Positions 1-6,323 of a DNA stretch of 20,006 bases are shown here, piece by piece (positions within the stretch are counted from its first letter, which is position 1; the number at the start of each line of letters is the position of its first letter). The notes under the pieces are model-generated. The model ran no database searches and was not told the origin of the DNA. It was given only the letters and a program-made list of their open reading frames with translations. Both the position numbers and the translations under genes were made by a program. Where the stretch lies: contig SIBB01000015.1 of assembly GCA_009695395.1 (NCBI GenBank), positions 1 through 20,006 of the forward strand, given 5' to 3'. The stretch comes from Pedosphaera sp. Lineage in GTDB: Bacteria > Verrucomicrobiota > Verrucomicrobiia > Limisphaerales > SXTU01.

Positions 1-690
1 GCCGGAGAGGAACTGCACGTCGTCAATCAGTAGCAGGTCGGTCTGGCGATACTTCTTGCGGAAGCGGGCAAGGGAATTTTCCTGCAGGCCGGCGATGAAC
101 TCGTTAGTGAACTTCTCGGTGGTCACGTAAGCAATACAAACCTGCTTCTTGTGCGCTGCGACATGGTGGCCGACGGCGTGGAGGAGATGCGTTTTGCCCA
201 AGCCGACGCCGCCATAGAGGAAAAGTGGATTGTAGGATTTCCCAGGGTTCTCCGCGACCGCGCGCGCAGCCGAGTGCGCGAACTGGTTGTTGCCGACGAC
301 GAATGTGTCGAAGGTGTTGCGCGGATTGAATCCGAGTTCGGCTTCTGCCGGTGCGTGGTTCTGGCTGCGTGTAGGTGCCGTGCTCGCGGCGGGCTGAACA
401 GCCTTGGCCTTGGCTGGCAGATGATTCGTCTTCGGCACGTGCGCGGCGATACGAAAGCGCACCTCCAGTTGTTTCCCCGTGGCGCTCGCGATCACGTCGC
501 GCAAGAGGCCAAAATAATTGTCCTTGAGCCACATCTCACAGAAGTCATCAGTGACTTCGAGCGTGAAGGATTCCCCGTCTGTCGCGACCGCACGCAGCGG
601 CGCAAACCAGAGTTTGAAAACCTCGGGGTTGAGTAGCGAGCGGAGGTTTTCCTGCGCTGCTGACCAGATTTTTTCGGCGTTGGGCTGCAT
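1..690 (-). CDS. dnaA: Chromosomal replication initiator DnaA, N-terminal part (runs off the window)
   Basis: DnaA is the AAA+ ATPase that binds DnaA boxes and melts the replication origin. Only the first 230 residues are inside the window. Domain I lies at about residues 5-80 (IWSAAQENL, FKLWFAPL), followed by an Ala/Pro-rich linker to about residue 118. The AAA+ domain then begins with NPRNTFDTFVVGNNQFAH. Walker A is GGVGLGKTH at about 160-169 and Walker B is LLLIDDVQFLSG at 219-230. The ATG at 690 fits usual DnaA starts. An in-frame GTG at 735 is the only earlier option, because a TGA lies 12 bases upstream of it. Neither start has a good Shine-Dalgarno sequence. The gene lies downstream of glnB on the same strand, with a long AT-rich leader. 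The identification is secure; only the start is uncertain. Confidence 0.96.
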   Translation of the reverse strand, partial: MQPNAEKIWSAAQENLRSLLNPEVFKLWFAPLRAVATDGESFTLEVTDDFCEMWLKDNYFGLLRDVIASATGKQLEVRFRIAAHVPKTNHLPAKAKAVQPAASTAPTRSQNHAPAEAELGFNPRNTFDTFVVGNNQFAHSAARAVAENPGKSYNPLFLYGGVGLGKTHLLHAVGHHVAAHKKQVCIAYVTTEKFTNEFIAGLQENSLARFRKKYRQTDLLLIDDVQFLSG

Positions 691-807
691 TTGCGTTATT
701 TTTCGCAAAAGCTCGATTTCGTCGGGCTTATTCACGCTGCCCCGTCACCGTCCCGGTAACACCGATAAAGGCGCGGTTTTTCGCGCAAATTTCGGAGTGT
801 TGTGGGG

Positions 808-821
808 AGTGGAGAGTCGGC
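808..821 (+). repeat. Degenerate two-unit AGTNNNN heptamer pair
   Basis: AGTGGAG (808-814) is directly followed by AGTCGGC (815-821), with another AGT at 796. The spacing and the AGT anchor match the clearer heptamer arrays at 2495-2589, 3144-3185 and 18428-18448. Two units alone could arise by chance. It lies in the dnaA leader. Confidence 0.25.
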
Positions 822-1002
822 TTCATGTCGGCGCACTTGAGTTGTCGAAATCGGCTTAACAAGTTCTTTTACAATTACTTACAATACGAAAATCTCAGTT
901 TTGAGGAAAAACGTCCCTCAGTGATTTGGCAACTGGAAGTGCATTGAGTGCGCATGCTTGTAGGCGAGCATCAATGGACTGGGAAGGACATTTTATTAGC
1001 TC

Positions 1003-1023
1003 TTGTTCGCAAGTTGTTCACAA
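1003..1023 (+). repeat. Tandem DnaA-box-like 11-base repeat
   Basis: TTGTTCGCAA (1003-1012) is followed 11 bases later, about one helical turn, by TTGTTCACAA (1014-1023). The second copy contains TTGTTCACA, one mismatch from the DnaA-box consensus TTWTNCACA. Each copy also has short dyad symmetry (TTG...CAA). It lies in the AT-rich dnaA leader. It could be a DnaA autoregulatory or origin site, or an operator for another regulator. Confidence 0.35.
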
Positions 1024-1114
1024 CCGGTGTTTCGCCAATAAAATCATGGTTTTCCGTATTTCCGGTCCCGCAGTCACGCGTCCTAACCGCAACGACAGCA
1101 CAAAGTTTTTCAGA

Positions 1115-1453
1115 TCATACTGCCGCGTCGCCGGTCTCCTCGGTGCGGATGCGCACCACGCTCTCGATGGTGCTGATAAAAACCTTTCCATCGCCGATCT
1201 TGCCGGTCTTGGCGGCGCCGACGATGGCCTTCACAGCAGCCTGAGCATTTGCCTCGGTCACGACGATTTCGAGCTTCAGCTTCGGGAGAAAGTCCACCGT
1301 GTATTCGCTGCCGCGATAAATCTCCGTGTGCCCCTTTTGCCGCCCGAAGCCCTTTACCTCCACCACCGTCATCCCCTCGATTCCCATGCCCGTCAGGGCC
1401 TCTTTCACATTGTCGAGTTTGAAGGGTTTGATGATGGCCTCGATTTTCTTCAT
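1115..1453 (-). CDS. glnB: Nitrogen regulatory protein P-II
   Basis: P-II is a small trimeric signal protein that senses ATP/ADP and 2-oxoglutarate and controls nitrogen assimilation targets. The 112-residue length is exactly that of the family. It begins MKKIEAIIKPFKLDNVKEAL, the standard P-II N-terminus. The T-loop is intact (GFGRQKGHTEIYRGSEY), with the uridylylation-site tyrosine at position 51. The C-terminal region has the usual GDGKVFISTIE segment. The reading frame is open upstream for another 20 codons, but the ATG at 1453 matches the family start. No amtB or glnA lies beside it, so the GlnB and GlnK types cannot be separated by context. The gene lies between rnhC and dnaA on the same strand, 72 bases after rnhC. 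No clear ribosome binding site is present. Confidence 0.96.
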   Translation of the reverse strand: MKKIEAIIKPFKLDNVKEALTGMGIEGMTVVEVKGFGRQKGHTEIYRGSEYTVDFLPKLKLEIVVTEANAQAAVKAIVGAAKTGKIGDGKVFISTIESVVRIRTEETGDAAV

Positions 1454-1525
1454 ATAAGGTGTAGTGAGGCCTGATGGTAGACGTGTTCCTCGTGCTGTAA
1501 ATCGGAAACTCAACGCGCGCGCAAA

Positions 1526-2479
1526 TTACTTCCGTCGCCACTCCACCTTCGGCGGCTCTGGCAACCCTTGTGCGCGCAGCGCCGTGCGGAAGTGCATCTT
1601 CCCCACTCGCGCCAGCGTCCCGACGCCGTGCTGCTCGAAAATTGTCTTGGCCACCTTGTCGACGGCGGCGGACGCGCCCTTCGGCAACTCCACACCGATC
1701 TCCCTGCCCATCGCAGCCAGACCCGTGACGAACGCGTGCCTCGCCAATATGGAAGCCGCCGCCACCGCGAGGTCTGCCTCCGCCTTGTGTCGCTGCACGA
1801 TCTTCAGCTTCAAACCACGCGCCTTCGCCTCGCGCGCCACCGTCGTCTCCGTCGCCGCGAACTGGTCAATGATCGCGTGCTCCGGCGGCGGGTTCAGGTG
1901 ATGCGCCGGAGCGAGCACGGCGAGGATCGAGTTCACGTGGCCCTTCGCGAGCAACGGATTCAGGCTGCCGATGTCGCGGTAGCGCTGGTTGTAATTCACT
2001 CCGCCGAGCGTGAGCACCTCGTTGTGGCAGCCGGGCGTCTCGCGAATCACTTTGGCGAGGTCCGCGATTCGTCGGTCGCTGCCGATGTTCTTCGAGTCCT
2101 GGATGCCTGCGTCCTGCCACGCGCGCACCACCGACTCGTTCACATACACCGCCGCCACACACAGCGGGCCGAAGAAATCGCCCTTGCCCGACTCATCCAC
2201 GCCGATCCGCGCCACGAACATCTCGGGGTGCAACACCTCCTCGTAGCCCACTTCCGCGCGTTTCAAAATCTCCGGCTCCAGCACGAACTCGACGAATTCC
2301 TGCGTGCCTTTGCCCTGCAACACCAGCTTGCCGCTCTCGTAAAACACGACGTTCAACTTGTCCTTCTCACCCGCGAACCGCGCGTAAGGCACGGTGCGCG
2401 GCTTGAACCCGTGCTCTCGCAAATGAGCGTCCAGGGCGGTGGCCTGCTCGTCCGTCAGCTTGCACGTGTGCATTGTCAT
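1526..2479 (-). CDS. rnhC: Ribonuclease HIII
   Basis: RNase HIII cleaves the RNA strand of RNA-DNA hybrids. With the ATG at 2479 the protein has 317 residues, normal for the family. The N-terminal 80 residues resemble the TBP-like substrate-binding domain of RNase HIII (KLNVVFYESGKLVLQGKGTQ). The catalytic domain opens with the signature GVDESGKGDFFGPL, giving the Asp-Glu pair at about 95-96. The later acidic residues lie in AIIDQFA (about 205) and in AEADLAVAAASILAR (about 236). The frame stays open to 2572, but that extension only translates heptamer repeats, so a start at 2479 or at the ATG at 2473 is preferred. The gene is divergent from mutY, and the shared upstream region holds the repeats. 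No Shine-Dalgarno sequence is seen. Confidence 0.94.
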   Translation of the reverse strand: MTMHTCKLTDEQATALDAHLREHGFKPRTVPYARFAGEKDKLNVVFYESGKLVLQGKGTQEFVEFVLEPEILKRAEVGYEEVLHPEMFVARIGVDESGKGDFFGPLCVAAVYVNESVVRAWQDAGIQDSKNIGSDRRIADLAKVIRETPGCHNEVLTLGGVNYNQRYRDIGSLNPLLAKGHVNSILAVLAPAHHLNPPPEHAIIDQFAATETTVAREAKARGLKLKIVQRHKAEADLAVAAASILARHAFVTGLAAMGREIGVELPKGASAAVDKVAKTIFEQHGVGTLARVGKMHFRTALRAQGLPEPPKVEWRRK

Positions 2480-2494
2480 CGTTTTCACACGGCG

Positions 2495-2536
2495 AGTTTC
2501 GAGTTTTGAGTTTCGAGTTTCGAGTGCAAAGTGCGC
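2495..2536 (+). repeat. Heptanucleotide tandem array, AGTTTCG type (six units)
   Basis: AGT recurs at exactly 2495, 2502, 2509, 2516, 2523 and 2530. The units are AGTTTCG, AGTTTTG, AGTTTCG, AGTTTCG, AGTGCAA and AGTGCGC. The array fills most of the divergent rnhC-mutY upstream region, so it overlaps whatever promoters drive those genes. Its function is unknown. It is too short and has no spacers, so it is not a CRISPR array. Confidence 0.85.
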
Positions 2537-2540
2537 CCGC

Positions 2541-3719
2541 GTGCCGAGACCAACCGACAGTTCAAAGTGCAAAGTTCAAAGTTCAAAGTCGCGCTCACCT
2601 ACCACCGCGCGCCGCCCTGGCTTTCAACCCTCCCTCGTTCCCTCGCTACTGGACTGGTTTGCCACCGCCGCCCGCGACCTCCCATGGCGGCGCACGCTCG
2701 ATCCCTACGCGATTTGGGTCTCGGAAATCATGCTCCAGCAGACACAGGTGAAGACTGTCATCCCCTATTGGGAGCGCTGGATGCGCGAGCTGCCGGACAT
2801 CGCCGCGCTCGCCGGTGCCTCAGAACAGCGCGTGCTGAAACTCTGGGAAGGCCTCGGCTACTACACGCGCGTTCGCAACCTGCAAAAGGCCGCGCAGCAA
2901 ATCGTCGCCGAGCACGCCGGCCAGTTTCCGCGCGACTTCGGTGCCGTGCTCTCGCTGCCCGGTGTGGGTCGCTACACCGCCGGTGCTATCACCAGCATCG
3001 CCTTCAACGCACCCGCGCCGATCCTCGACGGCAACGTCATCCGTGTCCTCACCCGCCTCTTCGACATCGCCGGCAACCCGCGCGACAAAGTCACGAACGC
3101 CCACCTCTGGCACCTCGCCGCCCAACTTGTTGAAGCCGCCGCTCTTCACTCCTCACTCTTCACTCCTCACTCTTCACTGCTCATCTCCGGCCCCTGCTCC
3201 GCGCTGAACCAGTCACTCATGGAACTCGGCGCGACCCTCTGCACCCCGCAGAACGCGAAATGCCCGCAGTGCCCCGTGCGCTCTCACTGCGCCGCACGCC
3301 GTGAGGGCCGCGTGGATGAGCTGCCGAACCTCGGCCCGCGCGCTGCCGCCACGGCTCGGGAGTTTCACGCCTTCGTGGTGGAGCAGGACGGGGAATTTCT
3401 GGTGACGCAGCGACCGGCGAGAGGTGTCAACGGGGGTTTGTGGGAATTCCCAAACCTTGAAGTCACCGGCGACACCCGCCCGCCGCCGGACTCGCTGAAA
3501 CAGCTTTTGCAAATCACCGCCCGTTGCGAGCCACTCTGCGAGGTCAGGCACACCATCACCCGCTACCACATCACACAGCGCGTATTTCGGGTTCGCTCGG
3601 CAGCGGCGGCGGACGGCATCCCGACGGACACTCGGTGGCTGGGCTTGGCGGAACTGCATGCACTCCCCTTCACCAGCGCGCACCGGCGCATCTTGCGACG
3701 GCTCGCAACGGGGAGCTGA
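2541..3719 (+). CDS. mutY: A/G-specific adenine glycosylase MutY
   Basis: MutY removes adenine mispaired with 8-oxoguanine. In the numbering from GTG 2541 (392 residues) the core starts at LLDWFATAARDLPWRR. The catalytic glutamate is in SEIMLQQTQV (about 62), the helix-hairpin-helix is LPGVGRYTAG (about 139), and the catalytic Asp is in ILDGNV (about 163). The four iron-sulfur cysteines follow the C-X6-C-X2-C-X5-C spacing (about 234-250). A C-terminal NUDIX-like 8-oxoG-recognition domain contains GGLWEFPNLE. Residues 202-215 (LHSSLFTPHSSLLI) are encoded entirely by heptamer repeats and have no counterpart in the E. coli protein as I recall it. The start is uncertain: the only in-frame ATG (2439) lies inside rnhC on the other strand, and the leader is full of repeats. 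All catalytic motifs are intact, so the gene is probably functional. Confidence 0.92.
   Translation: MPRPTDSSKCKVQSSKSRSPTTARRPGFQPSLVPSLLDWFATAARDLPWRRTLDPYAIWVSEIMLQQTQVKTVIPYWERWMRELPDIAALAGASEQRVLKLWEGLGYYTRVRNLQKAAQQIVAEHAGQFPRDFGAVLSLPGVGRYTAGAITSIAFNAPAPILDGNVIRVLTRLFDIAGNPRDKVTNAHLWHLAAQLVEAAALHSSLFTPHSSLLISGPCSALNQSLMELGATLCTPQNAKCPQCPVRSHCAARREGRVDELPNLGPRAAATAREFHAFVVEQDGEFLVTQRPARGVNGGLWEFPNLEVTGDTRPPPDSLKQLLQITARCEPLCEVRHTITRYHITQRVFRVRSAAAADGIPTDTRWLGLAELHALPFTSAHRRILRRLATGS
2559..2589 (+). repeat. Heptanucleotide tandem array, AGTTCAA type (four units plus AGT)
   Basis: AGT recurs at 2559, 2566, 2573, 2580 and 2587. The units are AGTTCAA, AGTGCAA, AGTTCAA and AGTTCAA. It lies 22 bases after the AGTTTCG array and is one base out of phase with it, so it is a separate array. 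The AGTGCAA unit is shared by both arrays. If mutY starts at the GTG at 2541, this array lies within the first codons of mutY. Confidence 0.85.
3144..3185 (-). repeat. Heptanucleotide array inserted in frame in mutY (six units, 42 bases)
   Basis: The units on the plus strand are CTTCACT, CCTCACT, CTTCACT, CCTCACT, CTTCACT and GCTCATC. On the minus strand the first five read AGTGAAG or AGTGAGG, fitting the AGTNNNN pattern. The block starts on a codon first position and is exactly 42 bases, so it adds 14 residues without shifting the frame. Removing it leaves VEAAASGPCSALNQSLMELG, which is close to the usual MutY spacing before the NQALMELG helix. Confidence 0.85.
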
Positions 3720-3725
3720 CTACTC

Positions 3726-3753
3726 CTTCCGCGCCGGGGCCAAGTCGCGGAAG
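3726..3753 (+). terminator. Candidate terminator hairpin after mutY
   Basis: A perfect 8-base inverted repeat, CTTCCGCG (3726-3733) and CGCGGAAG (3746-3753), with a 12-base loop starts seven bases after the mutY stop. There is no run of T after it, so an intrinsic terminator is only possible. Confidence 0.4.
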
Positions 3754-3806
3754 TTCGCCTCGTAGAAGTGTGTGACATTTGCCAACGCCAAGCGTAGCCC
3801 CTCGCG

Positions 3807-3835
3807 TTGACGCTCCCGTCCTTGCCCGGTAGCGT
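3807..3835 (+). promoter_or_regulatory. Possible nadA promoter
   Basis: TTGACG (3807-3812) is separated by 17 bases from TAGCGT (3830-3835). The -35 matches five of six consensus bases and the -10 only three. Transcription would start at or next to the nadA ATG at 3843, giving a leaderless or nearly leaderless message. This is consistent with the lack of a ribosome binding site. Confidence 0.3.
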
Positions 3836-3842
3836 CCTTCGC

Positions 3843-4874
3843 ATGATTGATTTGGCCGAAGCCCAGCCGCGCAGCGCCGACCTGACGCTGCCGCGTCTGC
3901 GCGGTCCGCGCCCGCCCGCTCAGACCGAGGCGCTTGCCGGCGAAATTCTTGCCCTCAAGCGCCAGCACAACGCCGTCATCCTCGCGCACAACTACCAGGT
4001 GCCAGAGATACAGGACGTGGCGGATTTCGTGGGCGACTCCCTCGGTCTTTCTCAGCAGGCGGCGAGCACCAGCGCGGATGTGATCGTCTTCTGCGGCGTC
4101 CACTTTATGGCGGAGACGGCGAAGATATTGAACCCCGGCAAGATCGTCGTCCTGCCCGACAAGGACGCCGGCTGCTCGCTGGAGGAAAGCTGCCCCGCGC
4201 CCGAGCTGGCGAAGCTTCAGGCGACGAACCCCAACTTCTACACCATCGCTTACATCAACTGCTCGGCGGCGGTGAAGGCTTTGAGCGACGTGATTGTCAC
4301 CAGCGGCAACGCCCTCAAGATCGTCAACGCCGCGCCCAAGGACCGCGACCTCCTCTTCGTGCCCGACGAGAACCTCGGCGCGTGGGTGATGGAGCAGACG
4401 GGCCGCCCCATGACCCTCTGGCGCGGCAACTGTTACGCCCACGTCGAGTTCCAGCGCGACAACATCCTGCGCGCCCGCGCCGCCTATCCCGACGCGAAGA
4501 TCGTCGTCCACCCGGAGAGCCTGCGCGAGGTCCGCGAGCTGGCCGACGTGGTCTGCTCGACGGAGAAGATGATCACCTATTGCAAGAACAGCCCCGCGCG
4601 GCGCTTCGTCATCGTCACCGAGTCCGGCATCATCCACCGGATGCAGAAGGAGTGCCCGGACAAGGAATTCCTCTGCGCCCCCGTGTTCAACGTGATGCAA
4701 CTGCCCACGGACAACTGCCGGTGCAGCGAGTGCCGCTACATGAAGATGAACACGCTGGAAAAACTGCGCGACTGCATGAAGCACCTCGCCCCGCGTGTGG
4801 AGATGCCCGCCGACATCCTCGCGAAGGCCCGCGCGCCCATCGAGCGGATGCTGGAAATCTCGGCTCGGGCTTGA
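3843..4874 (+). CDS. nadA: Quinolinate synthase NadA
   Basis: NadA condenses iminoaspartate with dihydroxyacetone phosphate to quinolinate in de novo NAD synthesis, using an oxygen-sensitive [4Fe-4S] cluster. The 343-residue protein carries the family signatures VILAHNYQVPEIQDVADFVG (about 45-64) and VFCGVHFMAETAKIL (about 82-96). Others are CSLEESCP (about 111) and LFVPDENLG (about 171). Cluster cysteine candidates by position are Cys84 (CGVHFMAE), Cys197 (WRGNCYAH) and one of the three in NCRCSEC (292-297). The spacing resembles the long Bacillus-type NadA. An upstream in-frame TTG at 3807 is rejected as start because it coincides with a promoter-like -35. nadB and nadC are not in the window. 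The gene follows mutY on the same strand, with a hairpin between them. Confidence 0.95.
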   Translation: MIDLAEAQPRSADLTLPRLRGPRPPAQTEALAGEILALKRQHNAVILAHNYQVPEIQDVADFVGDSLGLSQQAASTSADVIVFCGVHFMAETAKILNPGKIVVLPDKDAGCSLEESCPAPELAKLQATNPNFYTIAYINCSAAVKALSDVIVTSGNALKIVNAAPKDRDLLFVPDENLGAWVMEQTGRPMTLWRGNCYAHVEFQRDNILRARAAYPDAKIVVHPESLREVRELADVVCSTEKMITYCKNSPARRFVIVTESGIIHRMQKECPDKEFLCAPVFNVMQLPTDNCRCSECRYMKMNTLEKLRDCMKHLAPRVEMPADILAKARAPIERMLEISARA

Positions 4875-4945
4875 CCGTTTCGCCCCGTTCTACGCTGCTT
4901 CCAACTGTATCCTTCCTGCTGAGCAGATCGAGCTACCGCACCGCT

Positions 4946-5659
4946 TCACTTCTTCGGCAACTGCGCCTCGATCTTCGCAGCGACCTGCTTCGCGAGGAAC
5001 TCGGAGCCATCCCTGTTGAAATGCACGTCCTTCGGGTTTTGCAGCTTGGCTAGGTGCGGCGTGATGGCGGCGTTGAGGTCGTTGATGGCGACGCCGGTTT
5101 CCTCCATGACCTTCCGGGCGATGGCGTTGTAGGTCGGCACCTTGTCGAACGCGCGCGGCGGGTTCAGGTCGCCGTCTGGGATCGGCGTGATGGTGGCCCA
5201 GATGAGTTTCGCGCCGGTGGCCTGCAACTGCTTCACGATGTCGCGCAGGTTCCGATCGTAGTCAGCGGGCGGGACCTGCTGCTGAGCGGGCTGCATGAAC
5301 TTCGCGTCGTGGATCCCGAAGTTGAAATGAATCACATCCCACTTTCCTGTGCCGAGCCAGGCCTTGAGGTTCTTCAGTCCGTTGACGGTCGGGCCGCCGT
5401 TGGCCGGGATGCGGTGGACGTTGGCCTTGCTCTTGAGCAGTTCGCGCACGGACAGGGTGTAGCCCATTGAGATCGAGTCGCCGATGAGCAGCACGCGCGG
5501 CAGCCCCGGCTCGTCAGTGATGGGCGCCGTGACTGGGCTGGGCGCGGGCTTGGCCTTCTTTGCGTCGGTCTTGGGCTTCGGGTCCTGTGCGGAACAAACG
5601 ATCGAAAGCGCCAGCCACGCGAGCGCGGAGGCTGTCGGAAGAAGAGATGGCAGTTTCAT
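4946..5659 (-). CDS. Secreted SGNH/GDSL-family hydrolase
   Basis: This is a 237-residue esterase/lipase-like enzyme with an N-terminal signal peptide (MKLPSLLPTASALAWLALSI..., likely cleaved near CSA-QD) and a short Pro/Lys/Ala linker. The SGNH blocks are visible. Block I is LLIGDSISMGY with nucleophile Ser62, block II is PANGGPT (about 86-91), and block III is NFGIHDAK (about 113-120). Block V is DVHFNRDG with Asp211 and His213. In block III the usual Asn of GxND is His. SGNH enzymes remove acyl groups from sugars, lipids or other esters; the substrate cannot be told from the sequence. A TTG start at 5677 is possible, but ATG 5659 gives a cleaner signal peptide. The gene lies 66 bases after the DUF192 lipoprotein on the same strand and converges with nadA. 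Confidence 0.87.
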   Translation of the reverse strand: MKLPSLLPTASALAWLALSIVCSAQDPKPKTDAKKAKPAPSPVTAPITDEPGLPRVLLIGDSISMGYTLSVRELLKSKANVHRIPANGGPTVNGLKNLKAWLGTGKWDVIHFNFGIHDAKFMQPAQQQVPPADYDRNLRDIVKQLQATGAKLIWATITPIPDGDLNPPRAFDKVPTYNAIARKVMEETGVAINDLNAAITPHLAKLQNPKDVHFNRDGSEFLAKQVAAKIEAQLPKK

Positions 5660-5725
5660 GCGGACGATTGGTAGCAAGTCCTCCCCGTTGTCACAAGCTG
5701 GAGCGAGCGCGGACTGCGCGGACGT

Positions 5726-6253
5726 TCACCTGCGCCGGAAGAACGTTTCCTGCAGAGAACCCTTCTCCGTCCGCACCACCATGCCGGGCTTCACGTTGTT
5801 GCGCTGGAACCAGCCCTGGCGCATCTCCAGCACGAACTGCACGCGCTCGCTCTCCGACGGAAGGGTCGTCTCATCCCTCGGCCGCGCGGCATGGACTTCG
5901 AGCAACGCGCCGTCGGGCGCGATGTAGGCGATGTCCAAAGGGACGATCGTGTTCCGCATCCAGAACGCGCGGCGGTCCGCATCCTCGAAGATAAAAATCA
6001 TCCCCTCCAGCTCCGCCATGTTTGTCCGCCACATCATCCCGACCTGGTGCTCGATGGGTGTGCGCGCGATCTCGGTGATCACCTCATGCGCGCCCAGCCA
6101 GAGCTTGAGCGTGGGGAGCTTCGGCTGCGGTTGGCCGGACTCCCTCAGGTCGGCGGCAGCGGCGGCACCGTGCTTGGGAGCGGAAGCCGGATTCGGACAC
6201 GCCACCAGCAGCGCGCCAACGCAGGCGAGGAGCAGGGCGGAAAGTCGCTTCAT
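5726..6253 (-). CDS. DUF192-family lipoprotein
   Basis: This 175-residue protein starts with a lipoprotein signal: a positively charged start, a hydrophobic stretch and the lipobox LVAC with lipidation Cys19. After a low-complexity linker comes a DUF192 domain (about residues 48-172). It has the diagnostic segments VGMMWRTNMAELEGMIFIFE and FWMRNTIVPLDIAYI, and ends with a PGMVVRTEKG-type strand. DUF192 proteins are small exported beta-rich proteins of unknown biochemical function. The gene lies between the esterase and the SGNH hydrolase on the same strand, with gaps of about 70 bases on each side, so the three may be co-transcribed. No Shine-Dalgarno sequence precedes the ATG. Confidence 0.88.
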   Translation of the reverse strand: MKRLSALLLACVGALLVACPNPASAPKHGAAAAADLRESGQPQPKLPTLKLWLGAHEVITEIARTPIEHQVGMMWRTNMAELEGMIFIFEDADRRAFWMRNTIVPLDIAYIAPDGALLEVHAARPRDETTLPSESERVQFVLEMRQGWFQRNNVKPGMVVRTEKGSLQETFFRRR

Positions 6254-6323
6254 GTGTGGCGAGCTTGGTCAGAGGGACAGACGAATGCAAATGCTTGAAG
6301 CGTGACGGCGCGGACTAGGCGAG

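Larger units (their letters stand above)
691..1114. other. AT-rich intergenic region between dnaA and glnB (candidate oriC / dnaA regulatory region)
   Basis: This 424-base stretch has no convincing gene and is visibly richer in A+T than its neighbours, especially 861-960 and 991-1110. It contains two copies of TTACAAT ten bases apart (869-875 and 879-885). A short dyad TGAGG/CCTCA lies around 902-920. TTATTCACG (728-736) and TTGTTCACA (1014-1022) each differ from the DnaA-box consensus TTWTNCACA at one position. The dnaA promoter must lie here if dnaA is not read through from glnB, but I see no strong -35/-10 pair. Origins often sit next to dnaA, so a replication-origin role is possible, but it is an inference from AT content, box-like sequences and position. 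Confidence 0.3.

Noticed and set aside
2495..2589. Heptamer arrays as a CRISPR array
   Set aside because: Units are seven bases with no spacers and no cas genes are nearby.
3807..3842. TTG start for nadA giving 12 extra residues
   Set aside because: The TTG is part of a promoter-like TTGACG, the extra residues are not family-like, and an ATG at 3843 fits better.
3720..4784. Long minus-strand open frame (354 codons) opposite nadA
   Set aside because: The plus strand holds an intact NadA with all motifs; the antisense frame has no family resemblance.
4875..4945. Terminator between nadA and the SGNH hydrolase
   Set aside because: Only a five-base palindrome without a usable loop is seen (CTGCTGAGCAG).
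5668..5696. TTGTGA-17-TACCAA as a promoter of the SGNH hydrolase
   Set aside because: Both hexamers match the consensus poorly, and the gene may be read from the upstream DUF192 gene, so it is not listed as a feature.
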